A model generated the notes under the pieces. That model did no database searches. It had not been told where the DNA came from and was given only the letters and a program-made list of their open reading frames with translations. Below, one piece after another: positions 1 through 6,750 of a stretch of DNA of 19,416 nucleotides. Source of the DNA: DAITMV01 sp046318595. Lineage in GTDB: Bacteria; Pseudomonadota; Gammaproteobacteria; Burkholderiales; Burkholderiaceae_B. Position numbers and translations under genes: made by a program. Each line of letters begins with the position of its first letter. Position 1 is the first letter of the stretch. The DNA is taken from positions 1 to 19,416 of the forward strand of contig JBKCTV010000063.1 in assembly GCA_046318595.1 (NCBI GenBank), in the 5' to 3' direction.

Positions 1-1
1 C

Positions 2-928
2 AATAAGATATTTTTTCGGTATCGAAGCAGCAGTTATATCACCGAATTTTTTATAGACTGCGACACCGATTATGTGCACGATGGGACCACCCGAAGCGTT
101 TGGGTAGCAGAGACCTTAAAATCCATTCTGGCTGAGCCGCATGCTAATGCGCAAACACCACCTGATAGCTTTAACCGCGTTATCACCACCCTAATGGATC
201 AAGGTGACGCACACAACGAAGGTAATGATCGCCTTGGGGCAATGGCCCAGCTCACCACTATATTGGCGCGGGAGGGGTTTGAACCTTTCTATGCTGAAAA
301 CAATAAATGCTATTTGCGGCATTTGGCGACAAATACAATTGCTACGGTTCAACCTAGCCCACATCGGCCATTTTCAGCGGCTGAGCAAGTGCGCCGCCGC
401 AAGCTTGAAGTTTTCCTTGCGAACTGCTCAGAGGATGAGCTAATTGAGCAGGTTTTACTACCGCTGTTCCGACAGCTTGGCTATCACCGCATTACAGCAG
501 CTGGTCACAAGGATAAGGCCTTAGAATACGGTAAGGATGTGTGGATGAAATACACACTGCCGACGCAACACATTCTCTACTTCGGCATCCAAGCGAAAAA
601 AGGAAAGCTCGACTCCTCAGGTATGAGCACCGCCAACATCAGCGAAATTCATAACCAAGTGCTTATGATGTTAGGCCATGAGATTTTCGATCCCGAGCTT
701 AACCGTAGGGTGCTGGTTGACCACGCTTTCATCGTCGCTGGCGGCGAAATTACAAAACAAGCCCGGAATTGGCTGGCTGGAAAGCTCGATGCTGCCAAAC
801 GAAGCCAAATCATGTTTATGGACCGCGATGACATTCTCAACCTATATGTTGTCACCAGTCTACCTTTGCCTGAAGGTGCGTTACCGCCCAAAGTCGTATC
901 TTCAATGGACGACGATATTCCTTTTTGA
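2..928 (+). CDS. Island-borne putative PD-(D/E)xK nuclease (5' end cut by window edge)
   Basis: The reading frame is open from the window's first complete codon, so the real start lies to the left. A GTG at 74 falls inside a conserved-looking stretch (SSSYITEFF before it, HDGTTRSVWVAETL after it) and is unlikely to be the true start. About 308 residues are visible. The C-terminal half has a nuclease-like core: a helix (EDELIEQVLLPLFRQLGY), then GKD (Asp codon 536-538), then GIQAKKGK with Q-A-K at 590-598. This is the D...QxK spacing of Mrr/restriction-endonuclease-like folds. Further on come ILVDHAFIVAGGEITKQA-like strands and MDRDDILNLY. No membrane segment or signal peptide is seen. It lies convergent to an integrase at a tRNA, the usual place for phage-defence cargo. 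The nuclease fold is inferred from the motif; the N-terminal part resembles Abi-type sensor regions only loosely, and the substrate is unknown. Confidence 0.7.
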   Translation, partial: NKIFFRYRSSSYITEFFIDCDTDYVHDGTTRSVWVAETLKSILAEPHANAQTPPDSFNRVITTLMDQGDAHNEGNDRLGAMAQLTTILAREGFEPFYAENNKCYLRHLATNTIATVQPSPHRPFSAAEQVRRRKLEVFLANCSEDELIEQVLLPLFRQLGYHRITAAGHKDKALEYGKDVWMKYTLPTQHILYFGIQAKKGKLDSSGMSTANISEIHNQVLMMLGHEIFDPELNRRVLVDHAFIVAGGEITKQARNWLAGKLDAAKRSQIMFMDRDDILNLYVVTSLPLPEGALPPKVVSSMDDDIPF

Positions 929-999
929 GCTGCTTGCCAAGTTGTCAGTCGTAGCAGAAAAGCAGCATAAGCATTCAGCAAGCTTATAAAGTAATTAAT

Positions 1000-2241
1000 T
1001 TACGAAACTATGCTTTTCTGTTGGTTAATGCCATCTAAATAATCAGCCCAATCCTGCATCATTTTCTTTCGTTCTTCCAAAAATGTTGCTCGATCGTAAG
1101 CGTTAGCCACTTTATCCCTTTGCGCGTGTGCTAATTGCCTGTCCACAGTTTCATGACGGTAGCCAAGCCTTTCCTTGAGCGTTGTGATTGCTAAGGCCCT
1201 AAAACCATGGCCCGTCATCTTTCCTTGGTATCCCATGCGTTTCAGCGCGGCCAGTATGGCGCCGTTGCTCATCGGCTTGGTTGGATGGCGCTGGTTCGGG
1301 AAAAGGTAAGTCCCGCGTCCTGTAACGGTGTGCAGGTCTTTGAGCAGTTCAATCGCCTGATGTGACAGCGGTACATAGTGGTCGGTGGTATCAGGGTTTA
1401 TAGTCAGTTTGCCGCGTTTCATCCGTCGCCAAGGAATGGTCCATTCGCCTTTTTCCAAGTCGATCTCGCTCCACGGCGTGGTGGTCAGCTCGCTGGTACG
1501 AACAAATACCAGCAACATTAGCTGCATGGCGATACGCGTCTGCTTGTACAGCCTGGCGTCATTGGCGTTCATGACTCGAAGGAAAGCTGGCAGCTCATCT
1601 GGCCCAATTGCTGCAAAATGGCCAGACTTGGCAGTTTTCAGCACGTCTTTGAGGTCTTGCGCTGGGTTACGGTTTTCGATGCCCATCTGGTTGGCGTAGC
1701 TGAACACTCGGGCGCAGGTCGCTTTTAATCGATGCGCAATTTCCAATGCGCCACGGTCCTCGACCTTTCGTAAAGCGGCAATCATCTGCTGGGGGGAAAT
1801 GCTCGCTATCGGCAAAGCACCGATCTGCGGGAAAATGTCCAATTCCAGCCGGCGCAAAGTGTCTTTGGCTGTCGCCGGGCTCCATGTCGATAGTTTGGTG
1901 GCGTACCACTGTCGGGCCAGCTTTTCGAATGTGTTGGCTGTTTTGTCGGCGGCGATGCGTTTTTGCTCTCGCTTGTGCTGGCAGGGGTCGATATCTGCAT
2001 CGATTAAACGCCGCGCTTCAATTCTTTTGTTTCTGACGTCAGCGAGAGTCATCTGAGGGTACTGACCTAGCCTCAGCGTTCGCCTTACCTTACCAAACCG
2101 GTAGTCCATGCACCAGTACTTTGATCCGCATGCATTGACTAGAAGGTACAGTCCGCCGCCGTCAGCGAGCTTGTAGGCTTTTTCTTTTGGCTTGGCAGTT
2201 CTGATTTTGATGTCTGAGAGTGGAGTAGCAAGTTTCGGCAT
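1000..2241 (-). CDS. int: Tyrosine integrase, P4/island type
   Basis: A 413-residue site-specific recombinase that would insert and excise the island at the neighbouring tRNA gene. The N-terminus is the arm-DNA-binding domain of P4-type integrases (about 1-90; LADGGGLYLLV and the LGQYPQMTLADVR stretch). A core-binding SAM-like domain follows (about 100-190), then the catalytic domain. Catalytic residues are all visible: R248 (FVRTSE), H345-x-x-R348 (HGFRA), H372 (QLAHAQRD) and nucleophile Y382 (ANAYDR). Length is normal and the frame is intact, so the enzyme is probably active. The ATG at 2241 has no clear Shine-Dalgarno and overlaps a TTTTGACGGT repeat by one base, hinting at autoregulation or recombination-protein binding there. 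It reads away from tRNA-Ser, whose 3' end lies 165 bp upstream. Confidence 0.93.
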   Translation of the reverse strand: MPKLATPLSDIKIRTAKPKEKAYKLADGGGLYLLVNACGSKYWCMDYRFGKVRRTLRLGQYPQMTLADVRNKRIEARRLIDADIDPCQHKREQKRIAADKTANTFEKLARQWYATKLSTWSPATAKDTLRRLELDIFPQIGALPIASISPQQMIAALRKVEDRGALEIAHRLKATCARVFSYANQMGIENRNPAQDLKDVLKTAKSGHFAAIGPDELPAFLRVMNANDARLYKQTRIAMQLMLLVFVRTSELTTTPWSEIDLEKGEWTIPWRRMKRGKLTINPDTTDHYVPLSHQAIELLKDLHTVTGRGTYLFPNQRHPTKPMSNGAILAALKRMGYQGKMTGHGFRALAITTLKERLGYRHETVDRQLAHAQRDKVANAYDRATFLEERKKMMQDWADYLDGINQQKSIVS

Positions 2242-2297
2242 TTTGACGGTGTCGTGTTTCGGTAGTGTTTAAAGCACCGTCAAATATACCGTCAAAA
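2241..2297. repeat. ACCGTCAAA repeats at the integrase start
   Basis: Three copies of a 9-10 base motif: TTTTGACGGT at 2241-2250, its exact reverse complement ACCGTCAAAA at 2288-2297, and ACCGTCAAAT at 2276-2285. The two rightmost copies are 12 bp apart in the same orientation, about one helical turn. Position between the integrase start and the tRNA attachment site suggests arm-type integrase sites or an excisionase/repressor operator. The repeats are seen directly; their role is inferred. Confidence 0.55.
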
Positions 2298-2317
2298 GTA
2301 CCGGAAGTAAATGAACT

Positions 2318-2401
2318 TCCTTGGACGCTACTGAGCAAGAAACCAACTAAACATCAGTGTTTACGGGCATCTTCAGGATTTTTTCGGACCTCCTTGGACG
2401 C
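2318..2401. repeat. 11-bp direct repeat TCCTTGGACGC between int and tRNA
   Basis: TCCTTGGACGC occurs at 2318-2328 and again at 2391-2401, 73 bp apart. The second copy ends 5 bp before the encoded CCA of tRNA-Ser. It could be a protein-binding site of the recombination region or a remnant of an earlier insertion. No coding function is evident in this stretch. Confidence 0.4.
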
Positions 2402-2404
2402 CAA

Positions 2405-2440
2405 ACTGGCGGAGAGACGGGGATTCGAACCCCGGATAGG
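2405..2440. other. Probable island attachment site (3' end of tRNA-Ser)
   Basis: P4-type integrases usually recombine within the 3' half of a tRNA gene. Here the T-arm, acceptor stem and CCA of tRNA-Ser face the integrase, and the tRNA is kept whole on the chromosomal side. The exact core cannot be fixed because the matching copy at the other island end is outside the window. Limits given are approximate. Confidence 0.4.
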
Positions 2441-2497
2441 CTATTAACCTATACACGCTTTCCAGGCGTGCGACTTAAACCGCTCATCCATCTCTCC
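2407..2497 (-). tRNA. tRNA-Ser (anticodon GGA)
   Basis: Read on the minus strand, the gene starts GGAGAGA and ends TCTCTCC-G-CCA, giving a perfect 7-bp acceptor stem, discriminator G and an encoded CCA. The anticodon stem CACGC/GCGTG encloses loop CTGGAAA, so the anticodon is GGA (serine codons UCC/UCU). The long variable arm (ATAGG...CCTAT) is the class II hallmark of tRNA-Ser. The T-arm is CGGGG-TTCGAAT-CCCCG. The 91-nt length including CCA is normal. It is the likely integration target of the island to its left. Confidence 0.97.
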
Positions 2498-2713
2498 GGC
2501 AAGCCTGCAAGTATAGCAAAGTTTTAATACCGACGTCAGGTGCCAAAATGAGTGTAAACTCTAGTTACGATAAAATGTAAAAGATAATAAAAAAAATGTT
2601 TTTAATTTAATAATTGTTTTCTAAGTGTATATACAAATCGTTTTTATCGGTTCTCCGATTTTTGCAATGCTTTCTTATATAAATAGAGTTGATTTTGGCT
2701 TCTAATTGAGTGC
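2498..2713. other. AT-rich intergenic region between tRNA-Ser and phoR
   Basis: This stretch holds the tRNA promoter near 2510-2539 and otherwise long A and T runs, far more AT-rich than the flanking genes. A small hairpin (ATCGG-TTCT-CCGAT, 2646-2659) is followed by T residues on the plus strand, but no plus-strand gene ends here. No open reading frame of note is present. Confidence 0.5.
2510..2539 (-). promoter_or_regulatory. Promoter of tRNA-Ser
   Basis: On the minus strand a TATACT -10 box (2510-2515) lies 18 bp after CTGACG (2534-2539), a 4/6 match to the -35 consensus. Transcription would start near 2503, a few bases before the mature tRNA 5' end. Upstream of the -35 the DNA is very AT-rich (about 2570-2640), which could act as an UP-type element. 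Confidence 0.5.
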
Positions 2714-4018
2714 TTATAAAATCTCAATATCGTCCCGGCAGCGTGCTGGCAAAATCGCGAAAAAAGCGCTTCCTTTTCCCAGTTCGCTTTCGATTGTCAA
2801 GTGGCCGCCATGGCGCGTCAATACATGTTTGACAATCGCCAAGCCTAAGCCGGTCCCGCCGGACGCGCGCGAGCGGCTCCGATCCACGCGGTAAAACCGT
2901 TCGGTCAGGCGCGGAATATGCTGTGCTTCGATACCAATACCCGAGTCTCTGACCTGCAGGCACGCTTCATGATTAGTGCCGGAGTTCCAGCGAATGTCGA
3001 TGCTACCGTTCTCAGGCGTATACCGAATGGCGTTAGATATCAAATTGGAAAACGCACTAAACAATTCCTCTTCGGAGCCTTTGATATACTGTGGGCCGCT
3101 GTGTTCGAAGCTTAATCGATGGCGCCCTTTCGACAGGCTCTGGGCCTCGCTTCGCAAACGGTCCATTATCGCGTGCATATCGACCCGATCCTCCATCGCT
3201 TGTGTGCTTGATTCCAGTGAGGATAGCGTCAGGAGATCTTCGACCAGATGTTGCATGCGTTGCGCCTGATCGTGCATCAGCCCTACGTAACGGCTGCGCT
3301 GCTGGGCATCGAGCGGCATATCGCGGAAAGTTTCCAGAAAACCGGATAATACGGTCAGTGGCGTCTTCAGTTCGTGCGAAACGTTGGCGACAAAATCCCG
3401 ACGCATCGTTTCCAGCTTTTCCAGTTGGGTCACATCGCGCGTCAACACCAGTAGCTGCTGGTCGCCATACCGCACGATCTGCAGCGACAGTATTTGCTGT
3501 TGCGGAAAGTTGGCCCGCAGAATCAACGGCTTGTCCCATTGTGCTTGCTCCAGGTAAACGAAAAATGCCGGCGTGCGTAAAAAATTAGTCAACGGGTGAC
3601 CGATATCGCTCAGAGCGCGGATTTTCAAATGCTGGGCCGCTGTATCATTGAACCATTGAATTCGTTTATCGCTGTCCAGTGTCACTACGCCGTCTGGCAG
3701 CGCCTGTGCGGCGCTACGAAATGCAATCAAGGCGTGGCTCAAAGCTTGCTGCTGTCGCTGTTGCAAGCGCAGGCTTCGGTATATCCGCGAGCCGAGGTCT
3801 TCCCACCAGCCCGAGAGGTTGGGCAGGGTGTCCAGTCTAAAATCCCGCGACCACTGCAACAGTTTATGGGCCGACAGGCCGTGGTAGGTCAGCAATGCCC
3901 ATGCGGCCAAACCTGTGCCGTAAGCGGCACCCATCTCTTCAAAGCCGGCGTAACCTAGTAGTGCCGCCAATGCCAAGAAAATGGCCGTGAGCGTGGATTG
4001 TAAAAAAATGCTCAACAT
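2714..4018 (-). CDS. phoR: Phosphate regulon sensor histidine kinase PhoR
   Basis: Inner-membrane kinase that senses phosphate status and phosphorylates PhoB. The 434 residues match the family length. Two hydrophobic segments (about 5-24 and 30-46) lie at the N-terminus with almost no periplasmic loop, as in PhoR. A PAS domain follows (about 95-200; ALPDGVVTLDSDKRIQWFN). The dimerisation and phosphoacceptor helix has H215 in FVANVSHELKTPLTVL. The ATPase domain shows N-box SNLISNAIRYTPENG, G1 RDSGIGIEAQHI and G2 GGTGLGLAIVKH. It starts 12 bp after the phoB stop, so it is the second gene of a phoBR operon. All catalytic motifs are intact. Identification rests on the PhoR-like architecture plus the adjacent phoB. 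Confidence 0.95.
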   Translation of the reverse strand: MLSIFLQSTLTAIFLALAALLGYAGFEEMGAAYGTGLAAWALLTYHGLSAHKLLQWSRDFRLDTLPNLSGWWEDLGSRIYRSLRLQQRQQQALSHALIAFRSAAQALPDGVVTLDSDKRIQWFNDTAAQHLKIRALSDIGHPLTNFLRTPAFFVYLEQAQWDKPLILRANFPQQQILSLQIVRYGDQQLLVLTRDVTQLEKLETMRRDFVANVSHELKTPLTVLSGFLETFRDMPLDAQQRSRYVGLMHDQAQRMQHLVEDLLTLSSLESSTQAMEDRVDMHAIMDRLRSEAQSLSKGRHRLSFEHSGPQYIKGSEEELFSAFSNLISNAIRYTPENGSIDIRWNSGTNHEACLQVRDSGIGIEAQHIPRLTERFYRVDRSRSRASGGTGLGLAIVKHVLTRHGGHLTIESELGKGSAFFAILPARCRDDIEIL

Positions 4019-4030
4019 GTTGTTTTTTGC

Positions 4031-4738
4031 TCAATGGCCGCGGGTGCCTAGTGGCTGCGCATGAAAGCGATAGCCGGCGCCGCGAACGGTTTCTACATGC
4101 CGCTCATGGCCGGATGCGGTAAGCGCTAGACGCAAACGTCGAATATGCACATCGACCGTTCTTTCCTCTATGAACACGTGGTCGCCCCAGACTTGATCTA
4201 GTAGGTGAGCGCGGCTGTGCACGCGTTCCGGATGTGTCATGAAAAAATGCAATAACCGGAACTCGGTCGGCCCCATGTCGAGTAAGTGTCCGTGGCCGAT
4301 GACGCGATGCGTGGCGGGGTCGAGCCGCAAGCCGGCGACTTCTACCGTGTCGTCGGTGATTTGCGGAGACCGACGTCGCAGGACGGCTTTGATCCGCGCC
4401 AGTAATTCCTTTGGCGAAAAAGGTTTGGTGATGTAATCGTCCGCTCCGGCTTCCAAACCATCCAGTTTATCCTGCTCGGCGGTGCGGGCTGTCAGCAAAA
4501 TCAGCGGCACGGCCTTAGTGCGGCCATCGGCGCGCAATTGGCGCGCCAGTTGCAGACCGCTTGCGCCCGGTAGCATCCAGTCGAGCAGGATGAGGTCGGG
4601 CAGTTCGGCGCGGATCAGCTCCGTGGCTTGTTCCGCATCGACCGCATGGCGTACGTCGTGACCGGCGAATGTCAGGTTGACCTTGATCAGCTCGGCGATC
4701 GCCGCTTCATCTTCGACCACCAGAATTAAACCGGGCAT
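4031..4738 (-). CDS. phoB: Phosphate response regulator PhoB
   Basis: OmpR/PhoB-family transcription factor that activates phosphate-starvation genes when phosphorylated by PhoR. I place the start at the ATG at 4738 (MPGLILVVEDE); the frame extends further upstream but that part has no family match. With this start the receiver residues fall at E9, D10, phosphoacceptor D53, T83 and K105, the same numbering as E. coli PhoB. The C-terminal winged helix (about 130-230) includes GPTEFRLLHFFMTHPERVHSR and the recognition helix region TVDVHIRRLRLAL. The product is 235 residues. An AAGAAAG stretch upstream of the ATG is a weak ribosome site. A Pho-box-like repeat lies upstream, consistent with autoactivation. 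Confidence 0.95.
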   Translation of the reverse strand: MPGLILVVEDEAAIAELIKVNLTFAGHDVRHAVDAEQATELIRAELPDLILLDWMLPGASGLQLARQLRADGRTKAVPLILLTARTAEQDKLDGLEAGADDYITKPFSPKELLARIKAVLRRRSPQITDDTVEVAGLRLDPATHRVIGHGHLLDMGPTEFRLLHFFMTHPERVHSRAHLLDQVWGDHVFIEERTVDVHIRRLRLALTASGHERHVETVRGAGYRFHAQPLGTRGH

Positions 4739-4770
4739 GAATTTTCTTTCTTGGTATGGGCGCAGCCGCC

Positions 4771-4804
4771 ACCATAGGCGACGCATATGACCGCCATATG
4801 ACGG
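4771..4804 (-). promoter_or_regulatory. Pho box and -10 element of phoBR
   Basis: On the minus strand, CCGTCATATGGCGGTCAT (4787-4804) consists of two GTCATATG-type half-sites 11 bp apart. It matches 14 of 18 positions of the PhoB-binding consensus CTGTCATAWAWCTGTCAY. A TATGGT -10-like hexamer (4771-4776) begins exactly 10 bp downstream, the spacing of PhoB-activated promoters where the Pho box replaces the -35. The predicted transcript starts near 4764, about 26 nt before the phoB ATG. The match was counted by eye; binding is inferred. Confidence 0.65.
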
Positions 4805-4809
4805 GCCGT

Positions 4810-4838
4810 TAGTCAACCGATGAACCGCATTTTATATT
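4810..4838 (+). promoter_or_regulatory. Possible promoter of ubiE
   Basis: TAGTCA (4810-4815) and TATATT (4833-4838) are separated by 17 bp and match the sigma-70 hexamers at 4 and 5 of 6 positions. An alternative is TTTATA (4831-4836) with TACACT (4855-4860), 18 bp apart. Both lie upstream of the ubiE ATG at 4890. The Pho box ends just 5 bp before the first -35. Confidence 0.35.
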
Positions 4839-4889
4839 ATGCGCCAAGCTCGGCTACACTGCAGTTTATTTGACGGTTCGACATTTCGC

Positions 4890-5621
4890 ATGAAGACGAC
4901 GCATTTTGGCTACGAAGACGTGGCTGAGCAGGAAAAAGCTGCCCGCGTGGCGCAGGTGTTCGATTCGGTCGCCAGCCGTTACGATGTGATGAATGACGTG
5001 ATGTCCGCCGGCCTGCACCGGTTGTGGAAAGCACTGACGATCCGCCGCGCCCGGGTTCGTCCCGGTATGCGCGTGCTCGACATTGCCGGCGGTACGGGAG
5101 ATCTGGCGCGGGCATTTCTGGCGGCGGCAGGGGATGCCGGCGAAGTGTGGCTGACCGACATCAACGAGTCGATGCTGCGCGTCGGCCGCGACCGGTTGAT
5201 TGATGGCGGGTGCGTGCCCGCGTTGGCGTTATGCGATGCGGAAAAGCTACCTTTCCCGGATGACTATTTCGATGTCGTGACAGTGGCTTTTGGTTTGCGC
5301 AACATGACCGACAAAGACGCTGCTTTGGCGCAAATGCGTCGAGTCGCTAAACCTGGCGGCAGGCTGCTGGTACTAGAGTTTTCGAAGGTGGCCGAACCTT
5401 TGGCGCCACTCTACGACTTTTATTCTTTCAAAATATTGCCTCGCCTGGGGAAACTGATCGCCAATGATGCCGACAGCTATCGCTACCTTGCTGAAAGCAT
5501 CCGCATGCATCCCGATCAACTTACCCTGAAAGCAATGATGCAAGCGGCCGGCTTCGATGAAGTAAGTTACACCGACTTTTCCGCAGGCATCGTGGCTTTG
5601 CATGAAGGCATTAAATATTGA
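4890..5621 (+). CDS. ubiE: Ubiquinone/menaquinone C-methyltransferase UbiE
   Basis: SAM-dependent enzyme that methylates the ring carbon of demethylubiquinol precursors (and demethylmenaquinol where present). Start chosen at ATG 4890 (MKTTHFGYEDV), matching the TTHFG N-terminus of UbiE; the frame extends 17 codons upstream without family similarity. It is 243 residues long. Family signatures: YDVMNDVMSAGLHRLWK (31-47), SAM motif I VLDIAGGTGDLA (62-73), TDINESML (89-96), post-II PFPDDYFD, FGLRNMTDKD, KPGGRLLVLEFSK (154-166), and NDADSYRYLAESIRMHPDQ (192-210). No clear Shine-Dalgarno precedes the ATG. It is divergent from phoB and heads a cluster with the ubiquinone accessory genes ubiJ and ubiB. 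Confidence 0.97.
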   Translation: MKTTHFGYEDVAEQEKAARVAQVFDSVASRYDVMNDVMSAGLHRLWKALTIRRARVRPGMRVLDIAGGTGDLARAFLAAAGDAGEVWLTDINESMLRVGRDRLIDGGCVPALALCDAEKLPFPDDYFDVVTVAFGLRNMTDKDAALAQMRRVAKPGGRLLVLEFSKVAEPLAPLYDFYSFKILPRLGKLIANDADSYRYLAESIRMHPDQLTLKAMMQAAGFDEVSYTDFSAGIVALHEGIKY

Positions 5622-5693
5622 ATACAGTTTTGAAACTTTTTGTTACAAAATGAATCAAACGAAATTATGCTTATCACTTTTTCAGGAGCCCAT

Positions 5694-6662
5694 ATGAATC
5701 GTTCGTCGCGCACCAAGAAGATCCTGGCGATGCTCATGGCTGTTTCGTTGGTAGCCATGTCGTCGTTTTCGACGATTGCCGAAGCCAAGCGCATGGGCGG
5801 CTCCCGCTCTTTCGGTCGGCAGGCGCCGAGCGCCGTTCCTCGCCAGCCGAGTCCAGTTGCGCCGCAACAGGCACCCGCTCAGCGTCAGGCGGCTCAGCAA
5901 CCCGCCACACCTGCCCCGCAACAGCCGGCGCGTAATCGCTGGCTAGGCCCGTTGGCTGGACTGGCGGCCGGGCTCGGTATAGCCGCTTTGCTGTCGCACT
6001 TCGGCTTGGGTGAAGCTTTCGCCAGCGGGTTAGCGAATATGCTGCTGATCGCGCTGGCGATATTTGCGGTCATATGGCTGATCCGTAAGTTTCGCGGTCA
6101 GCCGCCAGCCCCAGCCACATCCCATTTGGCGACTGCCGGCGTGGCTCCCGGGCTCGCCGATGAAAACCGCCCCATGGCCCGTGAGGCGGTTTTCGGTCAG
6201 TCACATCCGGTTCAGGACATGGCCAGCGGCGCATTTGGTGGAGCCTCTGTTCCGCCGGTCGATTTACAGAAGGATCCCGCTGCGCTGCAACTACCTGCCG
6301 GGTTTGACGCGCCGGCATTTTTGCAGAGCGCCAAACAAGTGTACGTTCGTATGCAGGCCGCCTACGATGAGGCAAACCTCAAGGTATTGCGCGAATTGAC
6401 CAATGACGAAGTGCTCGCGGAGCTGCAACGGGAAATTGACGAGCGTGGAGGGCAGCCGAACGTAACCGAAGTCGTAACCTTGAATGCCGAGCTCGTCGGG
6501 TTCGAGATTGATTCGTATGAAGAGCTCGCCGCCGTGCACTTTTCTGGCATGGTTCGGGAAGCGGTGGGGCAAGCCGCTCAGCCGTTCGAAGAAATCTGGA
6601 ACCTGACGCGCCCCGTCAAAGGTGGCGGCGGCTGGGTGCTGTCCGGGATGCAGGCTTTATAA
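5694..6662 (+). CDS. Tim44-like domain membrane protein
   Basis: A 322-residue protein of the bacterial Tim44-like family, whose function is not established. Start set at ATG 5694, preceded by AGGAG at 5684-5688; an upstream in-frame start lacks such a site. Residues 1-30 form a signal-like hydrophobic segment (KKILAMLMAVSLVAMSSFSTIAEA). A Gln/Pro/Ala-rich linker (about 45-80) follows, then two hydrophobic helices (about 83-103 and 112-130; the second is MLLIALAIFAVIWLI). The Tim44-type globular domain is about 195-320, with EVLAELQREIDERGG and a final GGGWVLSGMQAL. Its place between ubiE and ubiJ is a common betaproteobacterial arrangement, so a link to the membrane-bound ubiquinone machinery is possible but unproven. 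Confidence 0.85.
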   Translation: MNRSSRTKKILAMLMAVSLVAMSSFSTIAEAKRMGGSRSFGRQAPSAVPRQPSPVAPQQAPAQRQAAQQPATPAPQQPARNRWLGPLAGLAAGLGIAALLSHFGLGEAFASGLANMLLIALAIFAVIWLIRKFRGQPPAPATSHLATAGVAPGLADENRPMAREAVFGQSHPVQDMASGAFGGASVPPVDLQKDPAALQLPAGFDAPAFLQSAKQVYVRMQAAYDEANLKVLRELTNDEVLAELQREIDERGGQPNVTEVVTLNAELVGFEIDSYEELAAVHFSGMVREAVGQAAQPFEEIWNLTRPVKGGGGWVLSGMQAL

Positions 6663-6676
6663 AATACTGGCGTTAG

Positions 6677-6699
6677 GTCAGCGTATGGTTTACGCTGAC
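6677..6699. other. Perfect stem-loop after the Tim44-like gene
   Basis: GTCAGCGTA, loop TGGTT, TACGCTGAC: nine uninterrupted pairs, 15 bp after the stop codon. No T-run follows on either strand, so it is not a classical intrinsic terminator. It may protect the upstream mRNA 3' end or slow polymerase between this gene and ubiJ. Confidence 0.5.
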
Positions 6700-6750
6700 T
6701 CGCACTGCATCTAAAATTAGCGCCCGCTTGCGGTACACTCAGTTTCCTAA

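Noticed and set aside
2265..2447. A 60-codon plus-strand frame ending in ERRGFEPRIGY
   Set aside because: Its end is the tRNA-Ser gene read on the wrong strand, a well-known artefact; no ribosome site or family match.
2641..2663. Hairpin followed by five T residues, like an intrinsic terminator on the plus strand
   Set aside because: The stem is only 5 bp and no plus-strand gene ends nearby; the flanking genes run the other way, where the T-run is absent.
4739..4816. Extended N-terminus for PhoB (26 extra residues)
   Set aside because: The extension covers the Pho box and -10 region, and the shorter start gives receiver residues identical in number to E. coli PhoB.
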